A program made the translations under genes and the position numbers. Under the pieces are notes generated by a model. The model was not told where the DNA came from, made no database searches, and saw only the letters and a program-made list of their open reading frames with translations. From Leptospira langatensis (GTDB taxonomy: Bacteria; Spirochaetota; Leptospiria; Leptospirales; Leptospiraceae), in the NCBI RefSeq assembly GCF_004770615.1, contig NZ_RQER01000010.1, positions 124,001-188,000 of the forward strand: a DNA stretch of 64,000 nucleotides. Direction: 5' to 3'. Below are positions 1 through 9,015 of the stretch, one piece after another. The stretch's first letter is position 1, and the number at the start of each line of letters is the position of its first letter.

Positions 1-2
1 TC

Positions 3-569
3 TTCGGTTCTTGCTCTATTCCGTTTCCCGGCTCGGATGAGGTCATTCTTCTCGGTCTCATCGGAAAAATGAGATATCTATTTGTCACAAGTACGACTTA
101 CACTGGCGCGTTAGGCGGAATATCGGGCGCGGACGCTAAATGTCAGTCTTCTAAGGATACGGACGCACCCACGCTTCCTGGTCTAGGAATAGAATATTCC
201 GCGATCATCGCCGGTGTGGGAAGGACTCCCGGTGGAGCGGGCTGGCCCTTATTTGCTCATACGAAATATTATACTAACACACCTGCTACGAATACTCTTG
301 TATTCCATACAAGCGGATCCGCTCTCCCCATATTGCCTATGGACAGCGCTTCCGGTATCCCTGGGGCCGGATTGAATTATTGGACTGGGATCGCGGATGC
401 AGCGTTTACTCCGAGTGGAAATGCGGGAGATTGCATCAATTGGTCTAGCTCGCTAGTAACCGATCCGGGAGATTATGGAGCCAGCGGAGATCCGACGATC
501 GGAGCCTTTAACCAAGGCTTTGCGAATACTTGTGACCAGCTCTTGAGCCTTCTCTGTGTGAGAAATTAG
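3..569 (+). CDS. DUF1554 domain surface protein, 5' end outside window
   Basis: The reading frame is open from the left edge of the window, so the true start, and probably a lipoprotein signal, lies outside. The visible part carries the DUF1554 pattern: a V-T-S-T-x-Y-x-G-x-L-G-G segment, a G-A-D-A-K-C motif, an internal Y-W-T-G-I core and a C-terminal L-L-C-V ending. The domain is a lectin-like-sized module common in exported Leptospira proteins of unknown function. The internal ATG at 69 is inside the conserved domain and is unlikely to be the start. The stop codon overlaps the end of the convergent response regulator gene by four bases. Export and surface location are inferred from family members. 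Confidence 0.8.
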   Translation, partial: FGSCSIPFPGSDEVILLGLIGKMRYLFVTSTTYTGALGGISGADAKCQSSKDTDAPTLPGLGIEYSAIIAGVGRTPGGAGWPLFAHTKYYTNTPATNTLVFHTSGSALPILPMDSASGIPGAGLNYWTGIADAAFTPSGNAGDCINWSSSLVTDPGDYGASGDPTIGAFNQGFANTCDQLLSLLCVRN

Positions 570-1231
570 CTCTCTACGATCCCAGCGCGGATTGCATAGA
601 CTACTAAGTCGGCTACCTTATGCAGATCCAACTTCTTCATGATATTGGCACGATGCACTTTGACAGTTGCCGGAGATATATGCAGTAGTTTTCCGATCTT
701 TTCGTTGGAATTCCCTTCCGAGATCAGTTTTAGGATCTGTCTTTCCCGATCGGAAAGCACCGAGAAAACGGAAGGACCGTCTTCCGGTTCTCCGTTCTTC
801 TTCTTCCCTATATTAGAAAGTACTCGAGTAGCGATCCTTGGGCTAAGATACGTTTCCTTTCTGCGAACCGCGTCGATGGCTCTCAGAAGATCCTCACCCG
901 CGTCGTCCTTTAGAACATAACCGTTGATCCCAAGATCCACCAGCTTTTGGATGTATTCTTCGTTATCATGTCTAGAAAGAATGATGACTTGCACTTTCGG
1001 GTAGTAACGCTTTACTCCCTTGACCAGATCGATCCCGCTCACACCAGGCATGGAAATATCTGTGATCAGGATGTCCGGCTCTAATTTTCCGATCTCGTCC
1101 AATGCTTGTTCCGCATTTCCGTTCTCGCCAATGATTTGCAGATCGCTTTGGCCGGAGATGATCAATCTAAGACCTTCCCTTAATATTGCGTGGTCGTCTA
1201 CTAGATAGAGTTTGCACACCGCTGTGTTCAT
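566..1231 (-). CDS. NarL/FixJ-family response regulator
   Basis: This 221-residue protein has an N-terminal receiver domain (about 5-125) with the acidic pair D12/D13, phospho-acceptor D58 in an I-T-D-I-S-M-P context and the conserved K108. A LuxR-type helix-turn-helix follows (about 155-215) with the L-S-x-R-E-R-x-I-L and T-V-K-V-H motifs. It should bind DNA after phosphorylation. Its ATG overlaps the TGA of the histidine kinase gene upstream (ATGA), so the two are translationally coupled and the kinase is the likely partner. Target genes cannot be read from the sequence. Confidence 0.95.
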   Translation of the reverse strand: MNTAVCKLYLVDDHAILREGLRLIISGQSDLQIIGENGNAEQALDEIGKLEPDILITDISMPGVSGIDLVKGVKRYYPKVQVIILSRHDNEEYIQKLVDLGINGYVLKDDAGEDLLRAIDAVRRKETYLSPRIATRVLSNIGKKKNGEPEDGPSVFSVLSDRERQILKLISEGNSNEKIGKLLHISPATVKVHRANIMKKLDLHKVADLVVYAIRAGIVES

Positions 1232-2280
1232 ACATTCTCCTTGGAACGTTTCTTAAGAGGAATTCTAAGCACATATTTAGTGCCCTTACCGGGTTCCGTT
1301 TCCAAGAACAGGGTACCATTCAGGTCCTCGGTCCTTCTACGGATATTTTCCAGGCCGTACCCGGTTGATTTTATTCTGGCTTCTTTTTCTTTAAATCCTT
1401 TTCCATTATCTTTAACGGAAACAATCAAGGTATCCTTTTCGGAAAAGATCTTTAGCTCCACCTTGTTGGCCTGTGAATGCTTTAGGATATTCGCACAGAT
1501 TTCCTGGAGAATACGAAAGATCTGGTTTTGTATTTCTTGAGGAAGATTGTCGGGGATCTTCAACTCCGACTTCACTTTTATTTTTTGCAGAGGAAAGATC
1601 TGGTTTGCGAGAGAACTGAGGGCCGCTTCCAAACCGAGTTCTTTCAATGAAGAAGGTTGCAAATTTGTGTAAATTTCCCTGAGTTCTTGGCTGGCCCTAT
1701 CTATCAATCCAAGGCCGGAGGAGAAGGATTCCGGATGTTCCTTCTCCGATTTTTGATGCGCTTGGAAATGTAATTTTGCAGCTAAGATCAATTGACCGAC
1801 CCCATCATGCAATTCTCTTGCAAGTCGGGATCTTTCTTCTTCTTGAGAAGCGAGCACCTGTGTATGAAGGGTTGCAATCTTCTTTTCCAATTTCTTATTT
1901 TCAGTAATATCCTTTAGGATCATTCCTAAATTATCTTGGAAACGGAAGATGGAATAGCCGTAGAACTTCTTGTCCTTTCGGAACTCTTGGTTTTGCAGCT
2001 TGGTCTTACGGGCCTTTTGAAGGTTCTCTCTGAGATTCGCTTCTTCTTTGGAATCCAGTCTTAATAAGTTAAATAGGTCCTTGCCCACAGGGCTATGAAA
2101 GCGAAGCCGGAATTCTTTCTTAAAGGAAGCGTTTGCGAATAATACCGTATTGTTCTCGTCCAAGGCTACGATCGGGGAGATCTCTTCGACGAGAGAGAGA
2201 AAGTACATGGAGGCTTTGTCATTTTCCGAATACGAGCCGCTATGTTTATTGACTTTTCGTTTGAGTAGTCGGCTGGCCAC
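1228..2280 (-). CDS. Cytosolic PAS sensor histidine kinase (HisKA_3 type)
   Basis: The 350-residue protein has a PAS-like region (about 25-130), a HisKA_3 dimerisation domain with the phospho-acceptor His in an A-R-E-L-H-D-G-V-G-Q motif (about residue 160), and a GHKL ATPase domain with N-box (E-I-C-A-N-I-L-K-H), D-N-G-K-G-F and G-Y-G-L-E-N-I motifs. This NarX/DegS-like architecture pairs with NarL-type regulators, matching the gene that follows with an ATGA overlap. No membrane segment is visible, so it should sense an intracellular signal. The ligand is unknown. Confidence 0.93.
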   Translation of the reverse strand: MASRLLKRKVNKHSGSYSENDKASMYFLSLVEEISPIVALDENNTVLFANASFKKEFRLRFHSPVGKDLFNLLRLDSKEEANLRENLQKARKTKLQNQEFRKDKKFYGYSIFRFQDNLGMILKDITENKKLEKKIATLHTQVLASQEEERSRLARELHDGVGQLILAAKLHFQAHQKSEKEHPESFSSGLGLIDRASQELREIYTNLQPSSLKELGLEAALSSLANQIFPLQKIKVKSELKIPDNLPQEIQNQIFRILQEICANILKHSQANKVELKIFSEKDTLIVSVKDNGKGFKEKEARIKSTGYGLENIRRRTEDLNGTLFLETEPGKGTKYVLRIPLKKRSKENV

Positions 2281-2320
2281 TTTATGATCAGACTACATAT
2301 TGACTCAAGTTCCGAAAAGG

Positions 2321-2356
2321 AAAAAAACCCCTTCCCTCGGCCGAATGAGGGAAGGG
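2321..2356 (-). terminator. Intrinsic terminator after the LruC gene
   Basis: A 10-bp perfect stem (2329-2338 with 2347-2356, CCCTTCCCTC/GAGGGAAGGG) is followed on the minus strand by seven T residues (2321-2327). It lies just past the stop of the LruC-domain gene. Confidence 0.85.
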
Positions 2357-2389
2357 TGAGGTTGCTTTTACTCTTTCAGGAGTCCCAAA

Positions 2390-3691
2390 TTAGGGCGTAG
2401 ACGGAAAAACCTCCGCAGGGTTCGGGTTACGGAACCAGTCCGTATCAGTGGTTCCTAAGGATTGGTACCAGGTTTGGAATTGAGGATAGGACTTGCGAAT
2501 GTCCGTAGCTTCATAAGGCCATTGGAAATTACCTGGGACGAGTAAGGACCAAGGGAATCCTGTCGCATCTCTATAGATGTCCTTGCCGTTTGCATCGAAA
2601 TACTTACCTGCAGCGTGGATATCCTTACTCGTATTGATCACATTCAGATAGGTGTCATAGGGTGCCGGACCTAAAACCAATTTGGAGATAGGGCTTGCGA
2701 GAATGACTTCGAGTTTTGCGGTCTTACCCTTAACGAAAGTCGTATTCGTTCTGGATGCATTGGAAGAAGGGATCGTAGTAGAACTATTTCCCAACACTTG
2801 CAGATCCGTCATGGTAGGACCGACCCCGCTTAAGTTCTCTTCTACAGTGGTCCCATCGAATCCGATATGAATGAGGGAATACGAACTAACACTGGCTCCC
2901 GGAATCCCGAAATGAAGAGTGTGATTGTAGCCTGCACCTTTTGCAACATGAGTAAAGTATCCTCTGATCCGGGCAACTTCTCCTGCGGCGTTCAAGTCTT
3001 CTTCGAAATAAGAGCGGACCACATAGTCGTTGAAGTCCGAGTCTCCTTGTTTGGGGAATAAGTCTTCGAATGAGATCGTATAATAATCTTCTGCGGGAAT
3101 ACGGATCGTACTCGCGCGGTTTGGATCCAAAGGATAAAGATCTTCCGAATCAGGAACACCGTCCCCGTCCGAATCAACGATCTGTTTTACATTCGCAGTA
3201 AAGCTGATAGAGATCCTTCTACTAATGGAAGAAACACTGACTATGCTAATATCTGCGTCGTAGAATTTGCCATAGGCTTCTACTTGCAGGTGCACTGTGT
3301 TCGTGTCTCCGTCTATGGTAAAACTTCCAGTGACTTCTCCACTCGGATTAGAGTACGCCTTGAAAACGGATTTGTTGCTCGCGGCTCCCGGAATTGCGGA
3401 AGGAACAGTAACCTGCACCATACTTCCGTCCACTGGTGCGATCGGATCGAGCACTTGGATGTTTACAGTAATTGTTCTAGTAGTATCAAAAACGAAATCG
3501 ACCGGGGTAGTCTCATCGTTGATGTCTACGCCGAAGTCAGTCGTTCCAGTAGGGGCCGTTACCGCAGTCGATCCGGAAGCAAGGCTCATGAGCCAGGCAT
3601 AGTTGGGATCGCTCGAGGAAGAGCAATACGAGAAGAAGGAAACGCTGAAAGCGAGTAACAAGCTGAGGAGGACTTTCTTTATTTGGTTCAT
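2390..3691 (-). CDS. LruC-domain lipoprotein
   Basis: The 433-residue protein starts with a signal peptide ending in a spirochaetal lipobox, F-F-S-Y-C with the lipidated Cys at about residue 23, followed by a serine-rich tail. A D-x-D-G-D-G-V-P-D-S-E-D calcium-loop motif sits near residue 175. The C-terminal half has the LruC signature: S-F-E-D-L-F-P-x-x-G-D-x-D-F-N-D-Y-V-V and later W-P-Y-E near the end. LruC domains occur in exported leptospiral lipoproteins; one was described as an antigen in uveitis. Surface location is inferred. It stands alone, with its own terminator and a palindrome just upstream of the start. Confidence 0.88.
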   Translation of the reverse strand: MNQIKKVLLSLLLAFSVSFFSYCSSSSDPNYAWLMSLASGSTAVTAPTGTTDFGVDINDETTPVDFVFDTTRTITVNIQVLDPIAPVDGSMVQVTVPSAIPGAASNKSVFKAYSNPSGEVTGSFTIDGDTNTVHLQVEAYGKFYDADISIVSVSSISRRISISFTANVKQIVDSDGDGVPDSEDLYPLDPNRASTIRIPAEDYYTISFEDLFPKQGDSDFNDYVVRSYFEEDLNAAGEVARIRGYFTHVAKGAGYNHTLHFGIPGASVSSYSLIHIGFDGTTVEENLSGVGPTMTDLQVLGNSSTTIPSSNASRTNTTFVKGKTAKLEVILASPISKLVLGPAPYDTYLNVINTSKDIHAAGKYFDANGKDIYRDATGFPWSLLVPGNFQWPYEATDIRKSYPQFQTWYQSLGTTDTDWFRNPNPAEVFPSTP

Positions 3692-3696
3692 ATAAG

Positions 3697-3708
3697 CACC
3701 GTACGGTG
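3697..3708. promoter_or_regulatory. 12-bp perfect palindrome upstream of LruC gene
   Basis: CACCGTACGGTG is self-complementary and lies six bases upstream of the LruC start codon, where a ribosome site would be expected; no clear Shine-Dalgarno is present. It could be an operator or a short mRNA hairpin. The role is not known. Confidence 0.3.
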
Positions 3709-3837
3709 ACTCGATTATGACCTTAGATCCCTTGAATAGGCAATACGCCCGAAGGTGTAGATTACTAGAACCTTCGGATAGGTATATTTTTGATGAATTG
3801 TGTGGTAAAAAACGCTAACTGCCCGTAGCTGGGCGAG

Positions 3838-5361
3838 TTACGACGTCGCTTGGAAACTTTCTAAAGCCTTAGTACGGAAGGAATGGAAATCTCCTGACGA
3901 GAAGAATTTACAGAACTTCAATACCTCATCCGGAATTTCCGAATACTTGGCTTCTTCGTTATTGATCTTGATCATCATGTCTCCGAGATAGATCGGATAG
4001 ATAATATCCTTGTACTGCTCGTCTGCGAGTTGAGGTCTATGATGATACTCCATGGCCTTGGAGTATAGATCAGGGAAGTTCCATTTCTCCGCGATGAGTG
4101 CACCGATCTTAGTATGAGTGATCCCGAAGGCAGCTTCTTCCATGGAGATAGAGGATGCGATCTCCTTGGAGGCGGAGTAGTTTTGGATCTTATTCATTTT
4201 ACCTTCTTCTAAGGAAAGAAGAATGATCTCGCCGATATCATGCAATAAGGCAGCGGACATTAGATTGCTCACCACGTCCTTCGGCATGGCCAGTTTCTGC
4301 GCGATCAATTTACAATAGTACGCACACTGGTTTGATTTTTCCCAAATGGTCAAGAAAGCCGGGAACTTGTTCTCCAGGATCTGCTTGGTCCCAAGGGAAT
4401 ATAATAGAACTTGCAACTCTTTCAAACCGATCAATTGGATGGCTCGGTCCAAGGATTCTACCTTTCCACCTCTACGGAAAGCGGCAGAATTGGATAGCTT
4501 GAGTATGTTGGCGGAAAGAGCCACGTCCTTCTTAACCATTTCTGCGATCTGTCCGATACTGGAGTTCGGTTTATCGATCGCTACTTGGATATCTTGGATC
4601 GCTTTCGGGAAGGTAGGAAGTTGGTCTACCTCCTTGATGATCTCCTCTGCCTTTTGGATCTGGATGTTTTCCTTTTGTATGCGGATCGGGATGTCGATGA
4701 TCACGGAAGTATTATTTCCTTGGCTCTCTATCTTGTAGGAGCTTGCTCCTAACCCGTCATTCTTGAGCATCATGAGTGTCATGATGAGCCCTAATCCGGC
4801 GCCTTCGGTTTCGTCCCCTTCTTCCATGAATGCTTCCGCTAGATCGTTATAGGTCTTGGCCTTTTCGATCCTTTGGTTGATCCGGGTCACTTCTTCTGGA
4901 CTTAGTTTTACGTTGTTCATTACACGAATACGGATCGTGTCCTTGTTATGAATGAAGGAAACGAGGACCACGTAGTTGTTCTTAAATAGAAGGTCTTCGT
5001 ATTTTTCCTTATTGTCCAAGTAAGTCTTTTTGAAACCGGTGATCTTGGTCCGGTATTCGTTCGGATTTTGGATGTCCGCTTGTAATTCCCTGAAATAGAT
5101 GCGTTTGATATTGGCTTTGATCGTGTTGGTGATCGTTTCTTTCATCGCCGCAAGAACGGAATCTCGGACGAAAATGATATCCAGATGCAAAAGATATCGA
5201 TCCAAGGTTTTAGAGAGAATATTATCCACATTCTCCGTAAGATTGAAAAATTTAAAATGAAACGGAAGATTCTCCGTGATCGGTTGATTTAGATCCTTCA
5301 GATTACTGAATAAATCCAGATCCTTATGATGGAAAAGTTCTAGGGTTTTCCCTTGGCTCAT
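3838..5361 (-). CDS. HDOD signalling protein with N-terminal GHKL-like ATPase domain
   Basis: The 507-residue protein has two parts. Residues about 60-225 resemble a GHKL/anti-sigma-type ATPase: an N-box-like helix ([11 protein letters not shown]) and a [12 protein letters not shown] lid segment, without a phospho-acceptor His domain. Residues about 240-440 form an HDOD domain, with the P-T-F-P-x-A segment, the [13 protein letters not shown] motif and an L-L-H-D-I-G-E metal-less HD relic. HDOD proteins act as phosphodiesterase-like scaffolds in bacterial signalling. The partner is unknown. The gene stands alone and is divergent from the aldehyde dehydrogenase gene. Confidence 0.82.
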   Translation of the reverse strand: MSQGKTLELFHHKDLDLFSNLKDLNQPITENLPFHFKFFNLTENVDNILSKTLDRYLLHLDIIFVRDSVLAAMKETITNTIKANIKRIYFRELQADIQNPNEYRTKITGFKKTYLDNKEKYEDLLFKNNYVVLVSFIHNKDTIRIRVMNNVKLSPEEVTRINQRIEKAKTYNDLAEAFMEEGDETEGAGLGLIMTLMMLKNDGLGASSYKIESQGNNTSVIIDIPIRIQKENIQIQKAEEIIKEVDQLPTFPKAIQDIQVAIDKPNSSIGQIAEMVKKDVALSANILKLSNSAAFRRGGKVESLDRAIQLIGLKELQVLLYSLGTKQILENKFPAFLTIWEKSNQCAYYCKLIAQKLAMPKDVVSNLMSAALLHDIGEIILLSLEEGKMNKIQNYSASKEIASSISMEEAAFGITHTKIGALIAEKWNFPDLYSKAMEYHHRPQLADEQYKDIIYPIYLGDMMIKINNEEAKYSEIPDEVLKFCKFFSSGDFHSFRTKALESFQATS

Positions 5362-5528
5362 ACTATATAACTCTGAAAAACGTTAGCGGTCTATGTCAAG
5401 AAATTGCTCCGACTTCTTCGTTAAAAATAAGTCGTTGCTAAGCGAATTATACGGATCAAAGAGACAAAAAAAAACCGAGTGAGTCGTATATCCGTGAAAA
5501 CTTGTAAGAAAAAATTTGGGAGCTGCGT

Positions 5529-5576
5529 CCACTGAAGACTAATCCTTATGGATTAGTTTATCACTCGTTTAAGTGG
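5529..5576. repeat. Nested inverted repeat (possible operator or RNA hairpin)
   Basis: ACTAATCC (5538-5545) pairs perfectly with GGATTAGT (5550-5557) around TTAT. An outer CCACT (5529-5533) pairs with AGTGG (5572-5576). There is no T-tract on either strand that would make it a terminator, and no gene ends nearby. Confidence 0.4.
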
Positions 5577-5651
5577 AAATTTTCTTTAAATAACGGGTTG
5601 GGGAAAAACTTGAATAGTTTGGTCCTCGGACTTTTGGCGCTAAAAGTTACG

Positions 5652-5663
5652 GAATGATCATTC
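5652..5663. promoter_or_regulatory. Candidate TetR-type operator upstream of aldehyde dehydrogenase
   Basis: GAATGATCATTC is a perfect 12-bp palindrome about 110 bp upstream of the dehydrogenase start. It resembles half-sites bound by TetR-family fatty-acid regulators, but no such regulator is adjacent. Confidence 0.3.
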
Positions 5664-5770
5664 AATAAAAAGGTTGCAGCAAAATCCTAAATCTTGTGGA
5701 ATAATACCCTGGTTCCCGACTCGTCCCGGACTCCGGAAGAAATCGTTCGAACTTAGGAGATATTGATCCC

Positions 5771-7255
5771 ATGTCCACCACAGCTACCCAATCCACTGCG
5801 AGCGCCCCGGCTTCCTCCGGAGTTACCGCATTCCCTGCTGCCAATCCGAAAGAGATGCAGAGAGTATTCGATGTACAGAAGCGCCATTTTCATCAGGTGT
5901 TAAAAGTTTCCAAGCCCAAAGATAGAGTGAAACTCTTGAAAAGACTCCTCTCCGCAGTAGAAAGACTGACTCCGGAGATCAAGGCAGCGATCCAAAAAGA
6001 TTTTAGAAAGGCTCCTCATGAAACGGATCTGACCGAGATCATGCCATCCGTTGGGGAATTGAAAGATGCGATCCGTCATGTTAAGACTTGGATGAAACCG
6101 GAGAGAGTAAAGACTCCAGTTTCTCTTTTCGGAGCGACCAGCACGGTTGTTTATGAACCGAAGGGAGTGACTCTCATCATTGCTCCTTGGAACTATCCAT
6201 TCTATCTTGCGATCGCTCCTTTAGCTGCGGCTCTTGCTGCAGGGAATACTGCGATCATCAAGCCTTCCGAATTCACACCGGAGACTTCTAAACTTCTTGC
6301 TAGACTTGTAAAAGAGACCTTCCAGGAAGGAGAAGTTGCGGTATTCGAGGGAGATCATACCGTTTCTACCGCTCTTATGGAGTTGCCTTTCGATCATATC
6401 TTCTTCACAGGAAGTACTCATGTGGGTAAGATCGTAATGGCTGCCGCTGCTAAGAATCTTTCCACAGTGACTCTCGAGTTGGGTGGAAAATCCCCTGCTA
6501 TCGTGGTTCCGGGTGCAAACCTAAAGAGAGCCGCTAAGAAATTAGTATGGGGAAAGATCATGAACGCAGGACAGACTTGCGTGGCTCCGGACTATCTCCT
6601 TCTACCGGAAGGACAAACTGAAGAATTCGTGAAGCATGCGAAGGAAGCGGTTAAGTCTTACTATGGCCATTCCGCTGCGGACGTAAAAAATAATAAGGAC
6701 TTCTGTCGTTTAGTGAATCAAAGGAATTTCCAAAGGGTTTCCGGATACATTCACGAAGCGGTGGAGAAGGGCGGTAAGATCGTAATGGGAGGAGAAACAG
6801 ACTCTTCCGAAAATTATATCGAGCCTACTTTACTTGCGAATGTTCCTGAAAACGCAAGGATCATGGAAGATGAGATCTTCGGACCAGTCATGCCGATCAT
6901 CACTTATAAGACCTTAGATGAAGCAGTGGAAAAAGTCCTCTCTAGACCGAAGCCTTTGGCTCTCTATGTTTTCGGAAGCGATTCTAAAGCGATCAATAAG
7001 GTATTGAGAGAGACTTCTTCCGGAGGAGCGGCTGTAAACGAGGTGATCATTCATCTTGCGAACCCGAATCTTCCGTTCGGAGGGATCAATCACTCCGGGC
7101 ATGGAAGCTATCACGGTTGGTGGGGATTTAAGACCTTCTCTCATGAGAAATCTGTCTTCAAGCAAGCTCCTTTCTCTTCTATTGAAATGCTCTATCCTCC
7201 TTACACCGGTTTTGTGGATAGAATGATCCAATTGACTAAGAAGTTCTTCGTTTAA
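5771..7255 (+). CDS. NAD(P)-dependent aldehyde dehydrogenase (ALDH3-like)
   Basis: This 494-residue enzyme should oxidise an aldehyde to the acid using NAD(P). It carries the oxyanion Asn in P-W-N-Y-P (N141), the F-T-G-S-T-x-V-G-K cofactor loop, the general base E236 in T-L-E-L-G-G-K-S-P, and the nucleophile C270 in [11 protein letters not shown]. The Q-T-C-V-A-P-D-Y context and the C-terminal hydrophobic tail fit the fatty/coniferyl aldehyde (ALDH3) group. A Ser/Thr/Ala-rich N-terminus of about 25 residues precedes the domain. AGGAG lies rather far upstream of the ATG. A strong terminator follows. The substrate is not determinable here. Confidence 0.93.
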   Translation: MSTTATQSTASAPASSGVTAFPAANPKEMQRVFDVQKRHFHQVLKVSKPKDRVKLLKRLLSAVERLTPEIKAAIQKDFRKAPHETDLTEIMPSVGELKDAIRHVKTWMKPERVKTPVSLFGATSTVVYEPKGVTLIIAPWNYPFYLAIAPLAAALAAGNTAIIKPSEFTPETSKLLARLVKETFQEGEVAVFEGDHTVSTALMELPFDHIFFTGSTHVGKIVMAAAAKNLSTVTLELGGKSPAIVVPGANLKRAAKKLVWGKIMNAGQTCVAPDYLLLPEGQTEEFVKHAKEAVKSYYGHSAADVKNNKDFCRLVNQRNFQRVSGYIHEAVEKGGKIVMGGETDSSENYIEPTLLANVPENARIMEDEIFGPVMPIITYKTLDEAVEKVLSRPKPLALYVFGSDSKAINKVLRETSSGGAAVNEVIIHLANPNLPFGGINHSGHGSYHGWWGFKTFSHEKSVFKQAPFSSIEMLYPPYTGFVDRMIQLTKKFFV

Positions 7256-7280
7256 TCGGAGAGTTCCTTACGGTAAGAAG

Positions 7281-7315
7281 AAGCCCTTTCTCGGATTCCG
7301 AGGGAGGGCTTTTTT
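7281..7315 (+). terminator. Intrinsic terminator after aldehyde dehydrogenase
   Basis: A long stem formed by AAGCCCT...CTCGG and CCGAG...AGGGCTT, with one bulge and an ATT loop, is followed by TTTTTT. It lies 25 bp past the stop. Confidence 0.85.
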
Positions 7316-7375
7316 ATGCGACAGCCGAAGGCAAGTAAGAGTTGAATTTATCTAGTCGATGAGGTCTTTCTCGAA

Positions 7376-7687
7376 TTAAGTGGGGATGAGTTTTGCAACG
7401 AGTTCGCTTACCTCTTGCTCGGAATAGATCCCGTAACCGTCCACTAGGATCCCTTTCTCTTTGAATGTGTCGGAGGAAATCGCATAGACAATGGCTTCGT
7501 CAGCAGGGTCCGTATCTCCTTCGAATCGATAAAATCGATCCACTTTGAATTCGGAAGTGGAGACGTAAATCCTACACTCCTTGTTATTCTTTCCCCAATG
7601 TAAATTGTAATCTTCGGAATAGCCTTCGGCCTTTAAGCTGTTTACTGCATCGGTTACGGTTTCAAAAGAATGGTTTGCGTCTTTCAT
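7376..7687 (-). CDS. Small conserved protein, unknown function (103 aa)
   Basis: The 103-residue protein contains Y-R-F-E-G-D-T-D-P-A-D-E-A-I-V-Y-A-I-S-S and later K-G-I-L-V-D-G-Y-G-I-Y. This pattern is one I associate with a widespread family of roughly 100-residue proteins often mislabelled as phosphoribosylpyrophosphate synthetase; there is no such enzyme domain here. No signal peptide or membrane segment is present, so it is probably cytosolic. It follows the DUF3995 gene by 46 bp on the same strand and may be cotranscribed with it and tpx. Confidence 0.75.
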   Translation of the reverse strand: MKDANHSFETVTDAVNSLKAEGYSEDYNLHWGKNNKECRIYVSTSEFKVDRFYRFEGDTDPADEAIVYAISSDTFKEKGILVDGYGIYSEQEVSELVAKLIPT

Positions 7688-7733
7688 GATTTACCTTTGA
7701 TCGGTCTCGATCCTTTAAAGTGAAAATAAGAAT

Positions 7734-8165
7734 TCAATGGAAAAGTGCCGAAGATCCTAAAAAGAAATAGGAGGCGCTTAACAATACACATACGGGAGAA
7801 TAGAGAAGGTCGTCGTTTCTGGCAAATCGAGAGGATCTGATCTTCTTGAAGAAACCTACGAGCCTGAAGTCCCCGATGGCTCTTCCTAAAAATAGGAATG
7901 AGATCCCCAAGGCAAACCACTGGCTGTCTGCATTCTCGAAAGAAAGGGATCCGCCCGACCAGAACGCCACCATTCCGAAACCGAAAAGTGCCAGAGCTAC
8001 TAAAAGAGTCAAACTTCGACCGGGTGTAAATGCGGGTTTACCGCTTACTTCTGGGATTGCGGAGAAGTAACCGATCCTTCCCCCTAAGGCCCAGAAAATA
8101 TGGAGCAAGGAGAGAAAGAATAGAACGGAGCCAGTGAAAATTCCCACCATTTTGATCCAGTCCAT
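7734..8165 (-). CDS. DUF3995 integral membrane protein
   Basis: The 143-residue protein has four predicted hydrophobic segments (about 8-28, 50-70, 80-98 and 122-140). The first carries an L-H-I-F-W-A-L-G-G motif and is followed by a P-x-F-x-P-G-R motif, both typical of DUF3995. The function of this family is unknown. It is located between tpx and a small conserved gene, all on the minus strand with short gaps, which suggests a small operon. Confidence 0.8.
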   Translation of the reverse strand: MDWIKMVGIFTGSVLFFLSLLHIFWALGGRIGYFSAIPEVSGKPAFTPGRSLTLLVALALFGFGMVAFWSGGSLSFENADSQWFALGISFLFLGRAIGDFRLVGFFKKIRSSRFARNDDLLYSPVCVLLSASYFFLGSSALFH

Positions 8166-8229
8166 TCTTTTCTCCTTAAAGATCGAATTCCTATCCGAAT
8201 TTTTCGATTCGAAGTAGGATTAAAAAAAC

Positions 8230-8748
8230 TTAAACTAGTTTTTTTGCCGCGGCGATCACCGCTTCGTAGTTCGGCTCGCTTGCGATCTCAGGAACTAACT
8301 CAGAGTATTGGATCACGTCATTCTTATCCAATACGAATACCGCTCTCGCAGAAAGACCTTTCAATCCTCCGTCTGCGATATGAATTCCGTACGCTTTAGA
8401 AAAGGAGAAGTCCCTGAATTGGGATAGTGTGACTAAATTCGGAGAATCCAATCCTTCCATGGTGCAGAATCGGTTCATTGCGAAGGGAAGATCCCCGGAA
8501 ACGACTAACGTTACGATCCCATTCTCGAGCTTGGCGGCCCGTTCGTGGAATTTCTTGGTTTCCATCGCACATACGGAAGTGTCCAGGCTTGGCACTCCGA
8601 CTAGGATCTTTACTTTACCGCTATAATCTTTCAATGATTTCGGGCTGAGATCTTTTCCAATTCCGGTGAAGTCGGGTGCTTTTGTACCGACCTCCAATAG
8701 TTTTCCTTCTAGTTGAACAGGGCTTCCTTTTAGAGTAACGCTTGCCAT
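8230..8748 (-). CDS. tpx: Thiol peroxidase (atypical 2-Cys peroxiredoxin)
   Basis: Tpx reduces hydrogen peroxide and alkyl hydroperoxides, normally using thioredoxin. From the ATG at 8748 the protein has 172 residues, the usual Tpx length, and shows the peroxidatic C60 in P-S-L-D-T-S-V-C and the resolving C95 in R-F-C-T-M-E-G-L, the spacing of E. coli Tpx. This start has an AAGGA ribosome site; an upstream in-frame start at 8766 would add six residues without one. The S-L-D-T-S-V-C loop differs slightly from the common T-P-V-C. It may be cotranscribed with the two small genes downstream. Confidence 0.93.
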   Translation of the reverse strand: MASVTLKGSPVQLEGKLLEVGTKAPDFTGIGKDLSPKSLKDYSGKVKILVGVPSLDTSVCAMETKKFHERAAKLENGIVTLVVSGDLPFAMNRFCTMEGLDSPNLVTLSQFRDFSFSKAYGIHIADGGLKGLSARAVFVLDKNDVIQYSELVPEIASEPNYEAVIAAAKKLV

Positions 8749-8919
8749 TTTTGATTTCCTTAGCAAGGGGATAATACGTTTAAATGCGATTTCAGCAACG
8801 AAAATCCATTTCTGCCGCTAGCTTTTTTAGAAGAAGGCCCAAACTAAAAAAATCCTTGCAAATTTTAAACCAGGTATCGTGAATATGTTTAGCGGGAAAC
8901 CGCGTAGTTTACCTACACA

Positions 8920-9015
8920 ATGAAAAACTTAGGTCTACAGTCTAGTCTCACCCTTTGGGTCGTCCTCTGGATGGTGGTAGTGGTCACGCTACCGAGGTCA
9001 GGCTTTACGCCCTAA
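8920..9015 (+). CDS. Leader peptide of the acetolactate synthase gene (Val/Leu-rich)
   Basis: A 31-codon ORF runs from ATG 8920 to TAA 9013-9015. It contains six Val and six Leu codons, most concentrated between codons 10 and 24, including V-V-L-W-M-V-V-V-V. No clear Shine-Dalgarno precedes it. Its position just before a terminator and an ilvB-type gene is the layout of ilv leader peptides in enterobacteria: ribosome stalling at Val or Leu codons would report shortage of charged tRNA. A membrane peptide is possible but less likely given the RNA pairings that overlap its stop codon. Confidence 0.75.
   Translation: MKNLGLQSSLTLWVVLWMVVVVTLPRSGFTP

Larger units (their letters stand above)
5362..5770. 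other. 409-bp divergent intergenic region with two inverted repeats
   Basis: No convincing gene is present. The region separates two divergent genes and must hold both promoters. It contains a nested stem at 5529-5576 (CCACT/AGTGG outside, ACTAATCC/GGATTAGT inside around a TTAT loop) and a 12-bp palindrome near 5652. The stretch around 5450-5530 is A-rich. Confidence 0.6.
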
